Source: Lachnoclostridium sp. UBA7215 (lineage in GTDB: Bacteria > Bacillota > Clostridia > Lachnospirales > Lachnospiraceae). From it: 64,000 nt of DNA. Under the pieces are notes generated by a model. That model did not search any database, was not told the DNA's origin, and saw nothing but the letters and a program-made list of their open reading frames with translations. Location: positions 52,632 through 116,631 of the forward strand of contig DKUB01000070.1 in NCBI GenBank assembly GCA_002490465.1, written 5' to 3'. Each line of letters starts with the position of its first letter. The stretch's first letter is position 1. A program made the translations under genes and the position numbers. Below are positions 44,564 through 55,007 of this stretch, piece after piece.

Positions 44564-45371
44564 GTCAAGGATTGTATTTAAAGTAGGAACGTCTACTCTG
44601 ACCCATGCAGAGACAGGGGGACTTGATTTTGTTAAAATGGAGAAATTTGTCCGGATTCTGGCAGATTTACATAATCAGGGTAAGGAAATTATTGTAGTTT
44701 CTTCCGGAGCAATTGCTGTAGGGCGTAAAGTGCTGGGATTTAAGGAAAAACCGACAGAGCGTTCGGTAAAACAGGCATGTGCGGCAGTTGGGCAGATTCA
44801 CCTTATGACCGTTTATCAAAAGCTGTTTTCAGAATACAATCAGAGGACAGCGCAGATTCTGATGACAAAGGTGACCATTGCGAATGATACGAGCAGGCAC
44901 AATGCACAAAATACATTTAGAGAGCTTTTGCATATGGGTGTGATACCAATCGTCAATGAAAATGATACGGTGGCGACAGATGAGTTTGATTTGGGGGATA
45001 ATGATTATTTGTCAGCAATCGTATCAGCAATTGCTAAGGCCGATTTACTGGTGCTTCTCAGCGATATTGACGGCCTTTACACGGATGACCCGAATAAAAA
45101 TCCGGATGCAAAAATCATTCCGTATGTGGAGAGCATTACGGATGAAATGTTGGCAATGGCTAAGGGACCAACAACGGATTTGGGAACCGGGGGCATGAGC
45201 TCCAAGGTGGGGGCGGCAGGCATAGCCAATGATGCAGGGACCGATATGGTGATTATCAACGGTAATGATATGGATAACATTAACCGCCTGTTTGCCGGTG
45301 ATGATCTTGGAACTTTCTTTAAGGCGCATAAAACAAAACATTTTCACCTGAAAAATTATTTGGACCGCTAA
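44553..45371 (+). CDS. proB: Glutamate 5-kinase
   Basis: ProB phosphorylates glutamate, the committed step of proline synthesis. The 272-residue product has only the amino-acid kinase domain (FKVGTSTLTH, VSSGAIAVGRKVLG, VNENDTVATDEFDLGDND, GTGGMSSKV) and lacks the C-terminal PUA domain of longer forms. The open frame begins at 44526, but a GTG at 44553 with GAGGAG 6 bases upstream gives the usual N-terminus. The gene overlaps the upstream flavoprotein by 11 bases. proA is two genes away. Confidence 0.93.
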   Translation: MRDKSRIVFKVGTSTLTHAETGGLDFVKMEKFVRILADLHNQGKEIIVVSSGAIAVGRKVLGFKEKPTERSVKQACAAVGQIHLMTVYQKLFSEYNQRTAQILMTKVTIANDTSRHNAQNTFRELLHMGVIPIVNENDTVATDEFDLGDNDYLSAIVSAIAKADLLVLLSDIDGLYTDDPNKNPDAKIIPYVESITDEMLAMAKGPTTDLGTGGMSSKVGAAGIANDAGTDMVIINGNDMDNINRLFAGDDLGTFFKAHKTKHFHLKNYLDR

Positions 45372-45394
45372 AATTTATGGAAATGAGGCAGAAT

Positions 45395-45604
45395 ATGGAA
45401 CAGGCAAAAATTGACAGAATAAATGCCCTGTATAAAAAACAAAAGGCAGGGACGCTGACTCCGGAGGAGAAAGAGGAACAGGCAGCGCTTCGTGCGGAAT
45501 ATGTTGCTGCTATTCGCAATAATTTGCGGGCCACTCTTGAGAACACCTCTGTTATGGAACCGGATGGAACTGTTCATAAACTGGAAAAGAGGAAAAAGCA
45601 CTGA
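45395..45604 (+). CDS. DUF896 family protein (YnzC-like)
   Basis: This 69-residue product matches the DUF896/YnzC family in full: MEQAKIDRINALYKKQKAG, then TPEEKEEQAALRAEYVAAIR, forming a helical hairpin, then a basic tail. Its function is unknown; Bacillus YnzC is SOS-linked by neighbourhood. ATG 45395 with GAGG six bases before is preferred over ATG 45377. The stop overlaps the next start by one base (TGATG). Confidence 0.9.
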   Translation: MEQAKIDRINALYKKQKAGTLTPEEKEEQAALRAEYVAAIRNNLRATLENTSVMEPDGTVHKLEKRKKH

Positions 45605-46185
45605 TGCGGAAAGAGGAGGCCAGGACATATGGTTTGACAAAACGCAGTAAGATATCGGGGGAGAGCCGGAAAATTAAAGAGGAAGAGATTATTCAGCGTA
45701 TTGTGAAATCCCGCTGGTATCAGAAAGCAGAGGCCGTACTCTCTTATGCATCTTTTCGCTCGGAGGTTTCGACAGGCAAAATAAACGATATCATTCTTAA
45801 AGATAAAAAAGCACTATATCTTCCAAAAACATTTCCGAACAGACAAGAGATCGTTTTTTTTCGGACAGAGGATGTAAGACAGCTTTTATCCGGCTATCAG
45901 GGTATTTTAGAACCGCGGGATTCATGGCCGGTATGGGAGGAAGCTGAGCGTGCAGTTATGCTAATGCCGGGAGCTGCCTTTGATAGTTCAGGCGTCCGGG
46001 TCGGCTATGGCGGTGGATATTATGATCGTTTTCTGGCGGATAACCGGAATCGAGATATGTATTGTGTGATGTTGGCATTTGAGGCACAGCGGGTACCGGG
46101 GATAGAGAAAGAGAAATGGGATCGGATACCGGATGGGGTTGTAACGGAGGCTGGGATTTACAGAATGGAGGCAGAAAATGGATAA
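45604..46185 (+). CDS. 5-formyltetrahydrofolate cyclo-ligase
   Basis: This enzyme uses ATP to convert 5-formyl-THF to 5,10-methenyl-THF. The 193-residue product has the family layout: an N-terminal basic segment, [38 protein letters not shown] (phosphate/ATP loop near 126-150), and a charged tail. It sits between DUF896 and proA in a tightly overlapping run, a placement more of convenience than of pathway. Confidence 0.9.
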   Translation: MRKEEARTYGLTKRSKISGESRKIKEEEIIQRIVKSRWYQKAEAVLSYASFRSEVSTGKINDIILKDKKALYLPKTFPNRQEIVFFRTEDVRQLLSGYQGILEPRDSWPVWEEAERAVMLMPGAAFDSSGVRVGYGGGYYDRFLADNRNRDMYCVMLAFEAQRVPGIEKEKWDRIPDGVVTEAGIYRMEAENG

Positions 46186-47431
46186 ATTGAGTTTGGAGCA
46201 GCTTGGAGAGAGGGCAAAAAAAGCTTCAAGAGAATTAAACAGGCTGGGTACAGGAGACAAAAATAAAGGACTTATTTCTGTGGCAGATGCGTTGGAAGGA
46301 CACACAGTGGAATTGCTGAGGGCAAATGAGCAGGATGTAGCCAGGGCAAAGCAGGCAGGAATGAAAGCCTCCCTTGTGGACAGGCTGCTGCTGACAGAGG
46401 AGCGGATAAAGGCAATGGCAGAGGGGCTTCGCCAAATTGCGGCCCTGGCAGATCCGGTAGGGGAAGTAATCTCAATGAAAACAACGCCACAGGGACTTCA
46501 GATTGGGCAAAAACGTGTTCCCCTTGGTGTTATTGGCATTATATATGAGTCTCGTCCTAATGTTACCGCCGATGCTTTTGGATTATGTTTTAAGACAGGG
46601 AATGCTGTGATTCTCAGAGGGGGAAGCGATGCCATACATTCCAATGAGGCAATTGTGGATGTGATTCGTGACGCACTTGTGGATGAGGGGCTTTCACCGG
46701 ACAGCATCTCTCTTCTTATGGATACTTCCCATGAGACGGCAGAACAGTTTATGAAAATGAACCGGTATATTGACGTGTTGATTCCGCGCGGGGGGAGCGG
46801 ACTAATCCGTACTGTGGTGGAAAAGAGCACGGTTCCGGTTATTGAAACGGGAGTGGGAAATTGTCATGTATATGTGGATGAGACGGCAGATTTGTCCATG
46901 GCAGTATCTATTGTAGAAAATGCAAAGACACAGAGGCTGGGTGTCTGCAATGCCTGCGAGTCTCTGGTAGTGCACAGTAAGGCTGCGAATCAGGTACTTC
47001 CGATGATATGTGAGATGCTGGAAAAGCACGGAATAGAAATCCGGGGAGATGAACGGGCCAGAGCCATTTATCCCTCCATGAAAAAAGCATCTGAAGAAGA
47101 TTATGGAACAGAATATCTTGATGCTGTAATTTCTGTCTGTGTTGTGGACAGTATTGAAGAGGCGATTGAGCATATTAACATATATAATACAGGGCACTCG
47201 GAGGCAATTGTCACTTCCGATTATGCCAATGCCATGAAATTTTTGAATGAAATTGATGCGGCGGCTGTCTATGTCAACGCATCAACACGCTTTACCGATG
47301 GTTTTGAGTTTGGTTTTGGCGCGGAGATTGGTATTAGCACGCAGAAGCTGCATGCCAGGGGTCCAATGGGGCTATTGGCGCTTACTACAACTAAGTATAT
47401 TATATTGGGAAATGGTCAGATTCGCTCTTAA
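46178..47431 (+). CDS. proA: Gamma-glutamyl phosphate reductase
   Basis: ProA reduces gamma-glutamyl phosphate to the semialdehyde that cyclises to pyrroline-5-carboxylate. The 417-residue product has the aldehyde dehydrogenase fold: [32 protein letters not shown], the catalytic Cys in [12 protein letters not shown], and the C-terminal [22 protein letters not shown]. It overlaps the folate gene by eight bases. With proB it supplies two of three steps from glutamate to proline; proC is not in the window. Confidence 0.97.
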   Translation: MDKLSLEQLGERAKKASRELNRLGTGDKNKGLISVADALEGHTVELLRANEQDVARAKQAGMKASLVDRLLLTEERIKAMAEGLRQIAALADPVGEVISMKTTPQGLQIGQKRVPLGVIGIIYESRPNVTADAFGLCFKTGNAVILRGGSDAIHSNEAIVDVIRDALVDEGLSPDSISLLMDTSHETAEQFMKMNRYIDVLIPRGGSGLIRTVVEKSTVPVIETGVGNCHVYVDETADLSMAVSIVENAKTQRLGVCNACESLVVHSKAANQVLPMICEMLEKHGIEIRGDERARAIYPSMKKASEEDYGTEYLDAVISVCVVDSIEEAIEHINIYNTGHSEAIVTSDYANAMKFLNEIDAAAVYVNASTRFTDGFEFGFGAEIGISTQKLHARGPMGLLALTTTKYIILGNGQIRS

Positions 47432-47473
47432 GGATGGCATCTGGAGCTGTTGATTGATGTTTAAGGGGGATTT

Positions 47474-48202
47474 ATGAAAAAAATCAGGGATGCATTCCGC
47501 ATGATGTGTGTGTTTATACGCCTTGTGTTCGAAATGCTGAAACATTACTTTTCTCTGAATGATGATTTGCAAAATAATTTTATTATATGTAAAAAAATAT
47601 GCCAGAGAGTGGTGCGCTCTGCCCGGATACAGCTTCAGATACAGGATAGAGAAAATCTTGGACAGCATGAGCCGTTTCTCCTTGTGTCTAACCATCGTTG
47701 TTTTTTTGATGTTGTATTTTTGCTGGCAGCGGTAGAACGGCCGATACGTTTTGTGGCGGCAAAAGAGCTGCTCTCATATCCAATTTTGCGTAAATATTTA
47801 AATTCGATCCAATGTGTGACGCTTGACCGCTATACAAAGAAAATATCAAAAATAAAAAAAAGCGTAACAGATATGAAAACGGCACTTGCCTCCGGTAATC
47901 TTGTTCTTTTTCCAGAGGGGGAGTGCAGTTATTATGACAGAAGGATGAAAAGATTTAAAAAGGGTGGATTTATGGGGGTATCGGAACTTGGGACAAGAAT
48001 CATCCCTACTTTTATTTCTATGGACAAAATCCAGAATATTGGACGCTGGATGATACCACAGGGAGAAGTGCGTATTATTTTTGGTGAGGGATTTTATCCG
48101 AATGAGATACCAAAGGGACATAATATGCCAGGGGAGCTTGCTGTTTATTCCCAGCAGAAGGTGCTGGAACTTCAGGAAATGACAGAAAAAGGCATAAGCT
48201 AA
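47474..48202 (+). CDS. 1-acyl-sn-glycerol-3-phosphate acyltransferase family protein
   Basis: PlsC-type enzymes add the second acyl chain to lysophosphatidic acid. The 242-residue product carries NHRCFFD (73-79), the NHX4D catalytic motif, and [13 protein letters not shown], the substrate-binding block. The N-terminal part (1-30) may be a membrane-associated helix. SD AAGGGGG is upstream. Another PlsC may exist elsewhere; the substrate is not proven. Confidence 0.85.
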   Translation: MKKIRDAFRMMCVFIRLVFEMLKHYFSLNDDLQNNFIICKKICQRVVRSARIQLQIQDRENLGQHEPFLLVSNHRCFFDVVFLLAAVERPIRFVAAKELLSYPILRKYLNSIQCVTLDRYTKKISKIKKSVTDMKTALASGNLVLFPEGECSYYDRRMKRFKKGGFMGVSELGTRIIPTFISMDKIQNIGRWMIPQGEVRIIFGEGFYPNEIPKGHNMPGELAVYSQQKVLELQEMTEKGIS

Positions 48203-48303
48203 TTTTTTTTATGAAAATGTTACAAAAAATACAAAATATGTGTAGAAATATGGTGGCATTTATGATAAAATCATTTCATAACGACATTTTGGAGGAAAAA
48301 AAT

Positions 48304-50022
48304 ATGAATGATAAGAAGATGAAAGTCTCTATTAAGGTAAAGGTGTTATCCGCTGCCTTAATTCCTTTAATTGCAGCGGTAATCGTTATTGCATTTTATG
48401 CCGTTTATTCACTGCGGGCAGGAATGCAGCAGGAAGCCCTGGACGGATTGCGTAAGTTGTGCTACAGCGTAGACGCGGCTTATTCGGCTGTTTCAGATGG
48501 CGACTACACAATGGCAGGAGACCATTTGAAAAAAGGGGATTATGATATTACACAGAGCGAAAATGTGATTGACAGCTTTGTAGAAAACTCTGAAGCGGAT
48601 GTTACGCTTTTTTATGGTGATACAAGGCGTGCGACCTCTCTTCTGGATGCTAAGTCCGGTCAGAGGATTTTGGGTACACAGGCATCAGATACTGTGGTTG
48701 AAACGACATTAAATGGCGGTCAGGAATATACCAGCACAGATATTGTTATCAATGAAAAAAATTATTATGCGGTGTATATTCCACTCAAGAATGACAATGG
48801 TTCAACAGTGGGTATGGTGTTTGCCGGGCAGCCGAGTGAAAACATTGATAATACAATCTTTAGCCGCACCATAGGCATTGTTGTTATATCTGTTATTTTT
48901 GCAATAGGTGCAGCAGTTATTGGATTCTTTGTTGTAAACCGGATTTGTACGTTGATTAACCGGACAGGCAATTTGCTTTCTCATCTGTCGGAAGGTGATT
49001 TGACGATACAGATTGATGAGAAGCTGATAGTCCGCAGGGATGAACTCGGAGTTATGACGAGGGCCCTGCAGGCATTAATAGATAAGTTAAAAAATGTTAT
49101 AACGGATATTAAAGGGCTGTCGGATGTTTTGTCAGAATCCAGTAATGATTTAAAAGATTTTGCAAGCAGCACAAATAATGCAGCAGATGAAATCAGCCGT
49201 GCAGTAGAAGATATGTCTCAGGGTTCGATATCTCAAGCAGAGGATGTAGAGAGAGCTACTGTTCAGGTCAGTGAAATGGGCGGTTCTATTGAACAGATTG
49301 TTGATGAGATTAGTACTCTTTATAGCAATTCTGAAAAGATGGGCAAGGCAAAAGACGATTCTGAAAAAATCATTTCAGAATTGGCAGCATCCAGTGACCA
49401 GACTTTCGACGCAGTTAAACGTATCGAAAAGCAGGTTCAGCTTACTGATGAATCGGTAACACAGATTCAGCAGGCCGTTGCGCTGATTACTTCTATTGCA
49501 GAGGAGACAAACCTTCTCTCTCTGAATGCCTCCATTGAGGCAGCAAGGGCAGGAGAAGCAGGAAAGGGGTTTGCTGTAGTGGCTTCCCAGATTCAGAAAC
49601 TGGCTGAGGAGTCCAATAGTTCCGCCTCCTCCATTGCGGATGTTATTGAAACTCTTTCCCATGAGTCCAAAAATACAGTAGATGCTATGAATAATATGCA
49701 CGATATCATAATAAATCAGCAGCAGAAGCTGGTTGAGACAGAAAAAGGCTTTAATGAAGTTGGCAGTGGTATTCAGTCTTCTATTGAACAGATTGATGAA
49801 ATCCGCAGCGATTCTGAGAAAGTGGACGAGGCACGTTCTCAGATTACAGATATAATCCAGAATTTGTCTGCAATATCTGAGCAGAATGCAGCGGCAACAG
49901 AAGAAACTTCTGCTTCCATGCAGGAATTGAATTCCACGATGACTATTCTGGCTGAAAAATCAGAACAGCTTGGTAATGTGGCTGTGCAGATGAACGATGA
50001 TTTGAAGTTTTTTAAGATTTAA
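48304..50022 (+). CDS. Membrane-bound methyl-accepting chemotaxis protein
   Basis: The 572-residue product has two membrane spans (about 10-35 and 193-217). They bracket an extracellular single-Cache-like sensor with [11 protein letters not shown] and [25 protein letters not shown] linker (about 218-270) and a cytoplasmic signalling domain follow. The hairpin tip is canonical ([23 protein letters not shown]). The ATG at 48304 behind TGGAGGA is preferred to upstream 48211. Its ligand is unknown. No che or flagellar genes lie in the window, so the output could be twitching or another system. Confidence 0.92.
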   Translation: MNDKKMKVSIKVKVLSAALIPLIAAVIVIAFYAVYSLRAGMQQEALDGLRKLCYSVDAAYSAVSDGDYTMAGDHLKKGDYDITQSENVIDSFVENSEADVTLFYGDTRRATSLLDAKSGQRILGTQASDTVVETTLNGGQEYTSTDIVINEKNYYAVYIPLKNDNGSTVGMVFAGQPSENIDNTIFSRTIGIVVISVIFAIGAAVIGFFVVNRICTLINRTGNLLSHLSEGDLTIQIDEKLIVRRDELGVMTRALQALIDKLKNVITDIKGLSDVLSESSNDLKDFASSTNNAADEISRAVEDMSQGSISQAEDVERATVQVSEMGGSIEQIVDEISTLYSNSEKMGKAKDDSEKIISELAASSDQTFDAVKRIEKQVQLTDESVTQIQQAVALITSIAEETNLLSLNASIEAARAGEAGKGFAVVASQIQKLAEESNSSASSIADVIETLSHESKNTVDAMNNMHDIIINQQQKLVETEKGFNEVGSGIQSSIEQIDEIRSDSEKVDEARSQITDIIQNLSAISEQNAAATEETSASMQELNSTMTILAEKSEQLGNVAVQMNDDLKFFKI

Positions 50023-50052
50023 AAGATAATGATATTTTAAGTTTTGTCTTTG

Positions 50053-50079
50053 AAGCCTGCCAATTGGATTGGCAGGCTT
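50053..50079 (+). terminator. Terminator-like hairpin after the chemoreceptor gene
   Basis: A perfect 12-bp stem (AAGCCTGCCAAT / ATTGGCAGGCTT) has a TGG loop. The tail CTTGT is weak in T. Confidence 0.7.
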
Positions 50080-50099
50080 CTTGTACTGAATAACGGTGG

Positions 50100-50128
50100 T
50101 TGACATTTACTGACAAAATATCTATAAT
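50100..50128 (+). promoter_or_regulatory. Promoter of alaS
   Basis: TTGACA (50100-50105), 17-base spacer, TATAAT (50123-50128), exact consensus. The leader is only about 35 bases, so there is no T-box ahead of alaS. Confidence 0.75.
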
Positions 50129-50170
50129 AATAGCCTGTAATACTATGATAATGATTTAGGAGGCAGCGGA

Positions 50171-52807
50171 ATGAAACCCTATGGACTGAATGAGTTACGG
50201 AAGATGTATTTGGATTTCTTTGAGAGCAAAGGGCATCTTGTAATGCCCAGTTTTTCACTTGTACCGGAAAATGATAAGAGCATACTTTTAATTAATGCGG
50301 GCATGGCGCCGCTGAAGCCGTATTTTACTGGTCAGGAAATACCGCCAAGAAAGCGTGTTACAACCTGTCAGAAATGTATTCGCACAGGAGACATTGAAAA
50401 TGTCGGAAAGACATCCCGCCATGGTACATTTTTTGAGATGCTTGGAAATTTTTCTTTTGGTGACTATTTTAAAAAAGAGGCAATTGCCTGGTCATGGGAG
50501 TTTCTGACAGATGTTTTGGAAATTCCGCAGGAGCGTTTGTACCCATCTGTATATTTAGAGGATGATGAGGCATTTGATATATGGAACAAACAGATAGGTA
50601 TCCCGGAGGAGCGCATTTTCCGCTTTGGTAAAGAGGATAATTTTTGGGAACATGGCGCTGGTCCCTGTGGTCCCTGTTCGGAAATATATTTTGACCGTGG
50701 AGAGAAATACGGTTGCGGTAAGCCAGATTGTACAGTAGGATGTGATTGCGACCGTTATGTAGAGATATGGAATAATGTATTTACACAGTTTGAGGGTGAC
50801 GGTAACGGGAACTATGAAGAACTGGAAAATAAAAATATTGATACCGGCATGGGGTTAGAGCGTCTGGCTATGGTTATGCAGGATGTAGAGTCCATTTTTG
50901 ATGTGGATACGATTCGTGCGATCCGGGATAAGGTATGCAGCTTTGCCGGAGTAATATATGGGGAAGACGAAAAACGGGATATATCGATCCGTGTTATTAC
51001 GGAACATATCCGTTCCGTAACCTTTATGGTTTCAGATGGCATAACGCCTTCCAATGAGGGGCGCGGCTATATACTCCGTCGGCTTTTGCGCCGCGCCGCG
51101 CGTCATGGCAGGCTTTTGGGAATTCGGGGCGATTTTCTTGCCGAGCTTTCTAAAACCGTCATTGCCGAGTCGCTTATGGGATATCCGGAGCTTGCTGACA
51201 GGCAGGATTATATTTTAAAAATGATTACGGTAGAGGAGCAGAACTTTAATAAGACGATAGATCAGGGGCTTACGGTACTTTCTGATATGATGGAGAACCT
51301 TTCGGAGGATAACCGTGTGTTATCGGGGGAGGATACTTTTAAACTTTATGATACCTATGGTTTTCCGATTGATTTGACAATTGAAATTTTGGAGGAAAAA
51401 GGATTTTCTGTTGATGAAGAGGGATTTCGCAAGGCAATGGAGCATCAGCGTGAGACGGCGAGGGCAGCTCGTGAGACAACAAATTACATGGGAACGGATG
51501 TCACGATTTATCAATCCATTGATCCTTCTATTGAGAGTAAGTTTGTCGGCTATGACCGTCTGTGTCACAATTCAAAAATAACGGTTCTCACGACAAACGA
51601 TGCTATTGTGGATGAACTTACGGCAGGACAGAAGGGGACTGTTTTAACAGAGGAAACTCCGTTTTATGCCACGATGGGTGGACAGGTTGCGGATGGCGGT
51701 ATCATTGAAACTACTGGTGGAAAGTTTATCGTTGAGGATGTTATTAAACTGCAGGGAACAAAGATTGGTCATGTCGGGAAAGTGACAGAAGGGGTAATAA
51801 AAACAGGAGAGACGGCAGCGCTTACGGTAGACAGTGAGCAGAGATACCTGACAGCGGGAAATCACAGTGCCACCCACCTGATGCAGAAAGCGCTCCGGAT
51901 GGTTTTGGGAAATCATGTGGAGCAGAAAGGTTCTATGGTGGATAAAGATAAGCTGCGTTTTGACTTTACCCATTTCTCACCGATGACAGAAGAGGAAATT
52001 GCCAGAGTGGAGGAAATTGTGAATGCCAAAATCCAGGAAGGCCTTGAGGTTGTTACGGATGAAATGACTTTGGATGAGGCGAAAAAAACGGGGGCAATGG
52101 CGTTATTTGGTGAAAAATATGGTGAGGTTGTCCGTGTTGTCCGCATGGGGGATTTCAGTTCAGAGCTCTGCGGTGGTACCCATGTAGGCAATACCAGACA
52201 GGTGACAGCGTTTAAAATTATATCAGAGAGCGGTGTGGCCGCTGGTGTGCGCCGTATTGAGGCGTTGACCGGAACGGGGCTTCTTGCTCATTATGCTTCC
52301 GTAGAGCGTGAGCTGAATACGGCGGCCAGACAGTTAAAAAGTTCTCCGGCAGAGGTGGCTGGCAAGATTGCATCTTTGCAGGACGAGCTGAAAGCACTGC
52401 ATAAAGAAAATGAAAAGCTAAAGGCAAAAATTGCCAAAGAGGCTGCGTCTGATGTGGCAAGTGGAACGGAGACGGTTAACGGCGTCCAGATTCTTGCCAA
52501 ACAGTTATCAGATATTGATAAGAACGGGCTGAGAAGCCTTGGTGATGAGACAAAGGATAAGCTGGGTGAGGCATTTCTTGTGTTTGCCTGCGAGTCAGAG
52601 GGAAAGGTAAACCTGATTGCCATGGCAACACAGGGGGCGGTTGATAAAGGGGCTCATGCCGGAAACCTGATAAAAGAAGTTGCTGCTGTTGTCGGAGGCG
52701 GCGGCGGAGGCCGGCCGAATATGGCACAGGCCGGCGGCAAGAATCCGGCTGCGATACCGGAGGCGCTGGAAAAAGCAATAGAGGTAATGAAAAAACAGTT
52801 GAGTTAA
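50171..52807 (+). CDS. alaS: Alanyl-tRNA synthetase
   Basis: AlaRS charges tRNA-Ala and edits mischarged Ser and Gly. The 878-residue product has the full domain set: class II aminoacylation core with motif 1-like LRKMYLDFFESKGH, GNFSFGDYFKKEA and RGYILRRLLRRAARHGR. The editing domain has HSATHLM and LCGGTHVG (zinc/editing cysteine and histidines). The C-Ala domain ends in GGGGGGRPNMAQAGG. SD TAGGAGGCAGCGG lies upstream of the ATG. Confidence 0.97.
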   Translation: MKPYGLNELRKMYLDFFESKGHLVMPSFSLVPENDKSILLINAGMAPLKPYFTGQEIPPRKRVTTCQKCIRTGDIENVGKTSRHGTFFEMLGNFSFGDYFKKEAIAWSWEFLTDVLEIPQERLYPSVYLEDDEAFDIWNKQIGIPEERIFRFGKEDNFWEHGAGPCGPCSEIYFDRGEKYGCGKPDCTVGCDCDRYVEIWNNVFTQFEGDGNGNYEELENKNIDTGMGLERLAMVMQDVESIFDVDTIRAIRDKVCSFAGVIYGEDEKRDISIRVITEHIRSVTFMVSDGITPSNEGRGYILRRLLRRAARHGRLLGIRGDFLAELSKTVIAESLMGYPELADRQDYILKMITVEEQNFNKTIDQGLTVLSDMMENLSEDNRVLSGEDTFKLYDTYGFPIDLTIEILEEKGFSVDEEGFRKAMEHQRETARAARETTNYMGTDVTIYQSIDPSIESKFVGYDRLCHNSKITVLTTNDAIVDELTAGQKGTVLTEETPFYATMGGQVADGGIIETTGGKFIVEDVIKLQGTKIGHVGKVTEGVIKTGETAALTVDSEQRYLTAGNHSATHLMQKALRMVLGNHVEQKGSMVDKDKLRFDFTHFSPMTEEEIARVEEIVNAKIQEGLEVVTDEMTLDEAKKTGAMALFGEKYGEVVRVVRMGDFSSELCGGTHVGNTRQVTAFKIISESGVAAGVRRIEALTGTGLLAHYASVERELNTAARQLKSSPAEVAGKIASLQDELKALHKENEKLKAKIAKEAASDVASGTETVNGVQILAKQLSDIDKNGLRSLGDETKDKLGEAFLVFACESEGKVNLIAMATQGAVDKGAHAGNLIKEVAAVVGGGGGGRPNMAQAGGKNPAAIPEALEKAIEVMKKQLS

Positions 52808-52808
52808 G

Positions 52809-52856
52809 AAAAAAACTGTGCGCAGGAGCAAAATTGTTTCCTGCGCGCAGTTTTTT
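52809..52856. terminator. Bidirectional terminator alaS / CoA-transferase
   Basis: AAAAAACTGTGCGCAGGA pairs with TCCTGCGCGCAGTTTTTT with a one-base offset, leaving T-runs on both sides. It separates the convergent alaS and CoA-transferase genes. Bases 52857-52904 show nothing else. Confidence 0.85.
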
Positions 52857-52904
52857 CTTTAGAGTTCCCAGTCATAAAAGTCAACGAAATGCTTTGCGTT
52901 TCAG

Positions 52905-54245
52905 TCAGACCTTATTACTTCGTCTCCATATATTCATTTTTTCTGCTTCTTTTATCAGGTCATCACGGAAATCCGGATGGGCAATGCTGATTAACAATTC
53001 CGCGCGTTCCCATGCAGTCCGGCCTTTCAGGTTTACCATACCGTATTCTGTCACGATATAGTGTGTATTGGCGCGTGTGTCCGTTACAATAGAGCCGTTG
53101 GCAAGCGTTGGGCGGATGCGGGAGTTCAGATTACCTGACCTATCCTTAAAAGTAGAGGAGAGACAGATAAAGCTTTTCCCTCCCTTTGATTTGTAAGCAC
53201 CAAGTACAAAATCAAGCTGGCCGCCGGCGCCGCTTATATTCCTTGTGCCTGCGGACTCCGCATTTACCTGGCCGTACAGGTCAATATCCACAGCATTATT
53301 AATGGATATAAAATTATCATGGGCAGAAATGGAGTCAATACTGTTCGTATAATCAACTGGAGCGCTCATGCATTCAGGATTGTTGTCTAAGAAGTCATAG
53401 AGTTTTTTGGTCCCGGCAGCAAACGCATATACCTGACGTCCTTTATTTATGTTCTTTCTTAAACCATTGATTTTACCTGCTTTGGAAATATCAACAAAAG
53501 CGTCTACATACATCTCAGTATGTACACCAAGGTCTTTCAAATCGGATTCGGCAATCAGGGATCCAACGGCATTTGGCATGCCTCCGATACCAAGCTGCAG
53601 GCAGGCGCCGTTTGGAATCTGGTCAACGATAAGTTTGGCTACGGCCTGGTCTACTTCCGTAGCAGCGGCAGCGCCCATTTCTGCCATTGCCGGATTTGTC
53701 CCTTCGACAATCATATCCACTTTGGAAATGTGGATGCCCTCATCAAATCCACCAAGACAGCGAGGCATATTCTGGTTTACTTCTACAATAATGCATTTGG
53801 AACGCTCACAGGCAGCGGCGAGATGAGAGGCGCTTGGCCCGAAATTAAAGAAGCCGTGCTTGTCCATCGGGGCAACCTGGAGAATTGCCACGTCCATGTC
53901 ATGGGGCATATCCCGATAATAACGCGGAAGTTCGGAATAACGGATTGGGGAATAGAAAGAAAAGCCCTCCTTGGCCGCTTTTCTCTCAATGCCGCCCATG
54001 TGCCAGGAATTCCATGTGAAATGTTCAGCCGGGTTGTCTATTTTGAAAATTTCCGGCTCCCACATAAGAATTCCACCGCAGAATTTTATGTCAGTAAGCT
54101 CTGGCAGTCGTTTCGCCAGTTCTGCATCTACGGCTACCGGTGTTGTGGCAGTCCAGGCATAATCGACCCAGTCACCGGATTTTACGACCTTTGCGGCATC
54201 GGCGGCAGAGGTCAGTTTGCTCTTATATAATGCTTCGTAATCCAT
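52905..54245 (-). CDS. but: Butyryl-CoA:acetate CoA-transferase
   Basis: This enzyme transfers CoA from butyryl-CoA to acetate, the final butyrate-forming step in many gut Lachnospiraceae. The 446-residue product has the class I CoA-transferase layout, with [18 protein letters not shown], then [12 protein letters not shown], then the catalytic Glu in [19 protein letters not shown], matching But rather than the acetyl- or 4-hydroxybutyrate-only relatives. SD GGAGGT is present on the minus strand. It lies near coaD-thl-crt-hbd-bcd-etfBA but in opposite orientation, so it is regulated separately. Substrate call rests on sequence signature and neighbourhood. Confidence 0.9.
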   Translation of the reverse strand: MDYEALYKSKLTSAADAAKVVKSGDWVDYAWTATTPVAVDAELAKRLPELTDIKFCGGILMWEPEIFKIDNPAEHFTWNSWHMGGIERKAAKEGFSFYSPIRYSELPRYYRDMPHDMDVAILQVAPMDKHGFFNFGPSASHLAAACERSKCIIVEVNQNMPRCLGGFDEGIHISKVDMIVEGTNPAMAEMGAAAATEVDQAVAKLIVDQIPNGACLQLGIGGMPNAVGSLIAESDLKDLGVHTEMYVDAFVDISKAGKINGLRKNINKGRQVYAFAAGTKKLYDFLDNNPECMSAPVDYTNSIDSISAHDNFISINNAVDIDLYGQVNAESAGTRNISGAGGQLDFVLGAYKSKGGKSFICLSSTFKDRSGNLNSRIRPTLANGSIVTDTRANTHYIVTEYGMVNLKGRTAWERAELLISIAHPDFRDDLIKEAEKMNIWRRSNKV

Positions 54246-54397
54246 ATGGATACCTCCTTATACACAATTATAATAATTTTACCATTTGCTGCCGGGCGGG
54301 TCAAGGATTTCCGAAAATCTTTTGTAAAGTATCTACAATATATTATTTTTTTCGCAAATAATCATGTAAAATCTGCATAAAAAAGTTTGTTAAAATG

Positions 54398-54426
54398 TTG
54401 ACAATACAACCCTGGTTTGGTATGAT
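54398..54426 (+). promoter_or_regulatory. Promoter of coaD and the butyrate cluster
   Basis: TTGACA (54398-54403), 17-base spacer, TATGAT (54421-54426). It lies in the divergent gap 54246-54499, which otherwise holds the minus-strand leader of the CoA-transferase without a clear promoter of its own. Confidence 0.65.
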
Positions 54427-54499
54427 AGAAATGCGGTGGTAAATTTTTACGTGTGAGTATTTGCTCTGTATTTTGCCAGGGTGGAGAATGTGAGGTAAC

Positions 54500-54985
54500 A
54501 TGAAAAAGGCGATTTATCCGGGAAGCTTTGATCCGGTCACCTACGGACATCTGGATATTATAGTCCGGGCATCTAAGGTGGTGGACGAGCTTATCATCGG
54601 TGTTCTTGTGAACAAACAGAAGAAGCCGTTATTTTCTATGGAGGAACGTCTCTTCATGATTCGGGAAACGACAAGAGGCATCCCTAATGTCCGGGTTCAG
54701 ACGTTTGAGGGTCTGACCATTGATTTTGCAAGGGAAAATGATGCCAGGTTAATTATCCGTGGGCTGCGTGCCGTGACGGATTTTGAGTCGGAGATGCAGA
54801 TTGCCCAGACAAATCACAGCATTGACCCGGAAATTGACACAATATTTTTTACCACAAGTCTGGAATATGCTTTTCTGAGTTCAACCATAGCCAGAGAGGT
54901 GGCGTATTATGGCTCAGACGTCTCGAAACTGGTTCCGCCGGTTGTGGCAGAGCAGTTTCAAAAAAAATTTCATCAAGATTCTTAA
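54500..54985 (+). CDS. coaD: Phosphopantetheine adenylyltransferase
   Basis: CoaD makes dephospho-CoA, the penultimate step of CoA synthesis. The 161-residue product has YPGSFDPVTYGHLDII (nucleotidyltransferase HxGH block) near the start and RGLRAVTDFESEMQIAQTN, then FLSSTIAREVAYYG. Standing upstream of the butyrate genes, it may be co-transcribed with them: thl starts 22 bases downstream with no terminator. That would link CoA supply to acyl-CoA chemistry. Confidence 0.96.
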   Translation: MKKAIYPGSFDPVTYGHLDIIVRASKVVDELIIGVLVNKQKKPLFSMEERLFMIRETTRGIPNVRVQTFEGLTIDFARENDARLIIRGLRAVTDFESEMQIAQTNHSIDPEIDTIFFTTSLEYAFLSSTIAREVAYYGSDVSKLVPPVVAEQFQKKFHQDS

Positions 54986-55007
54986 AAAATAAAGGAGGAT
55001 ATATTTC

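Noticed and set aside
50129..50170. T-box ahead of alaS
   Set aside because: The gap between the promoter and ATG is too short and has no T-box motif.
53520..54230. 236-codon + strand frame opposite the CoA-transferase
   Set aside because: Fully antisense to a strongly conserved gene, with no SD and no recognisable domain; shadow of codon bias.
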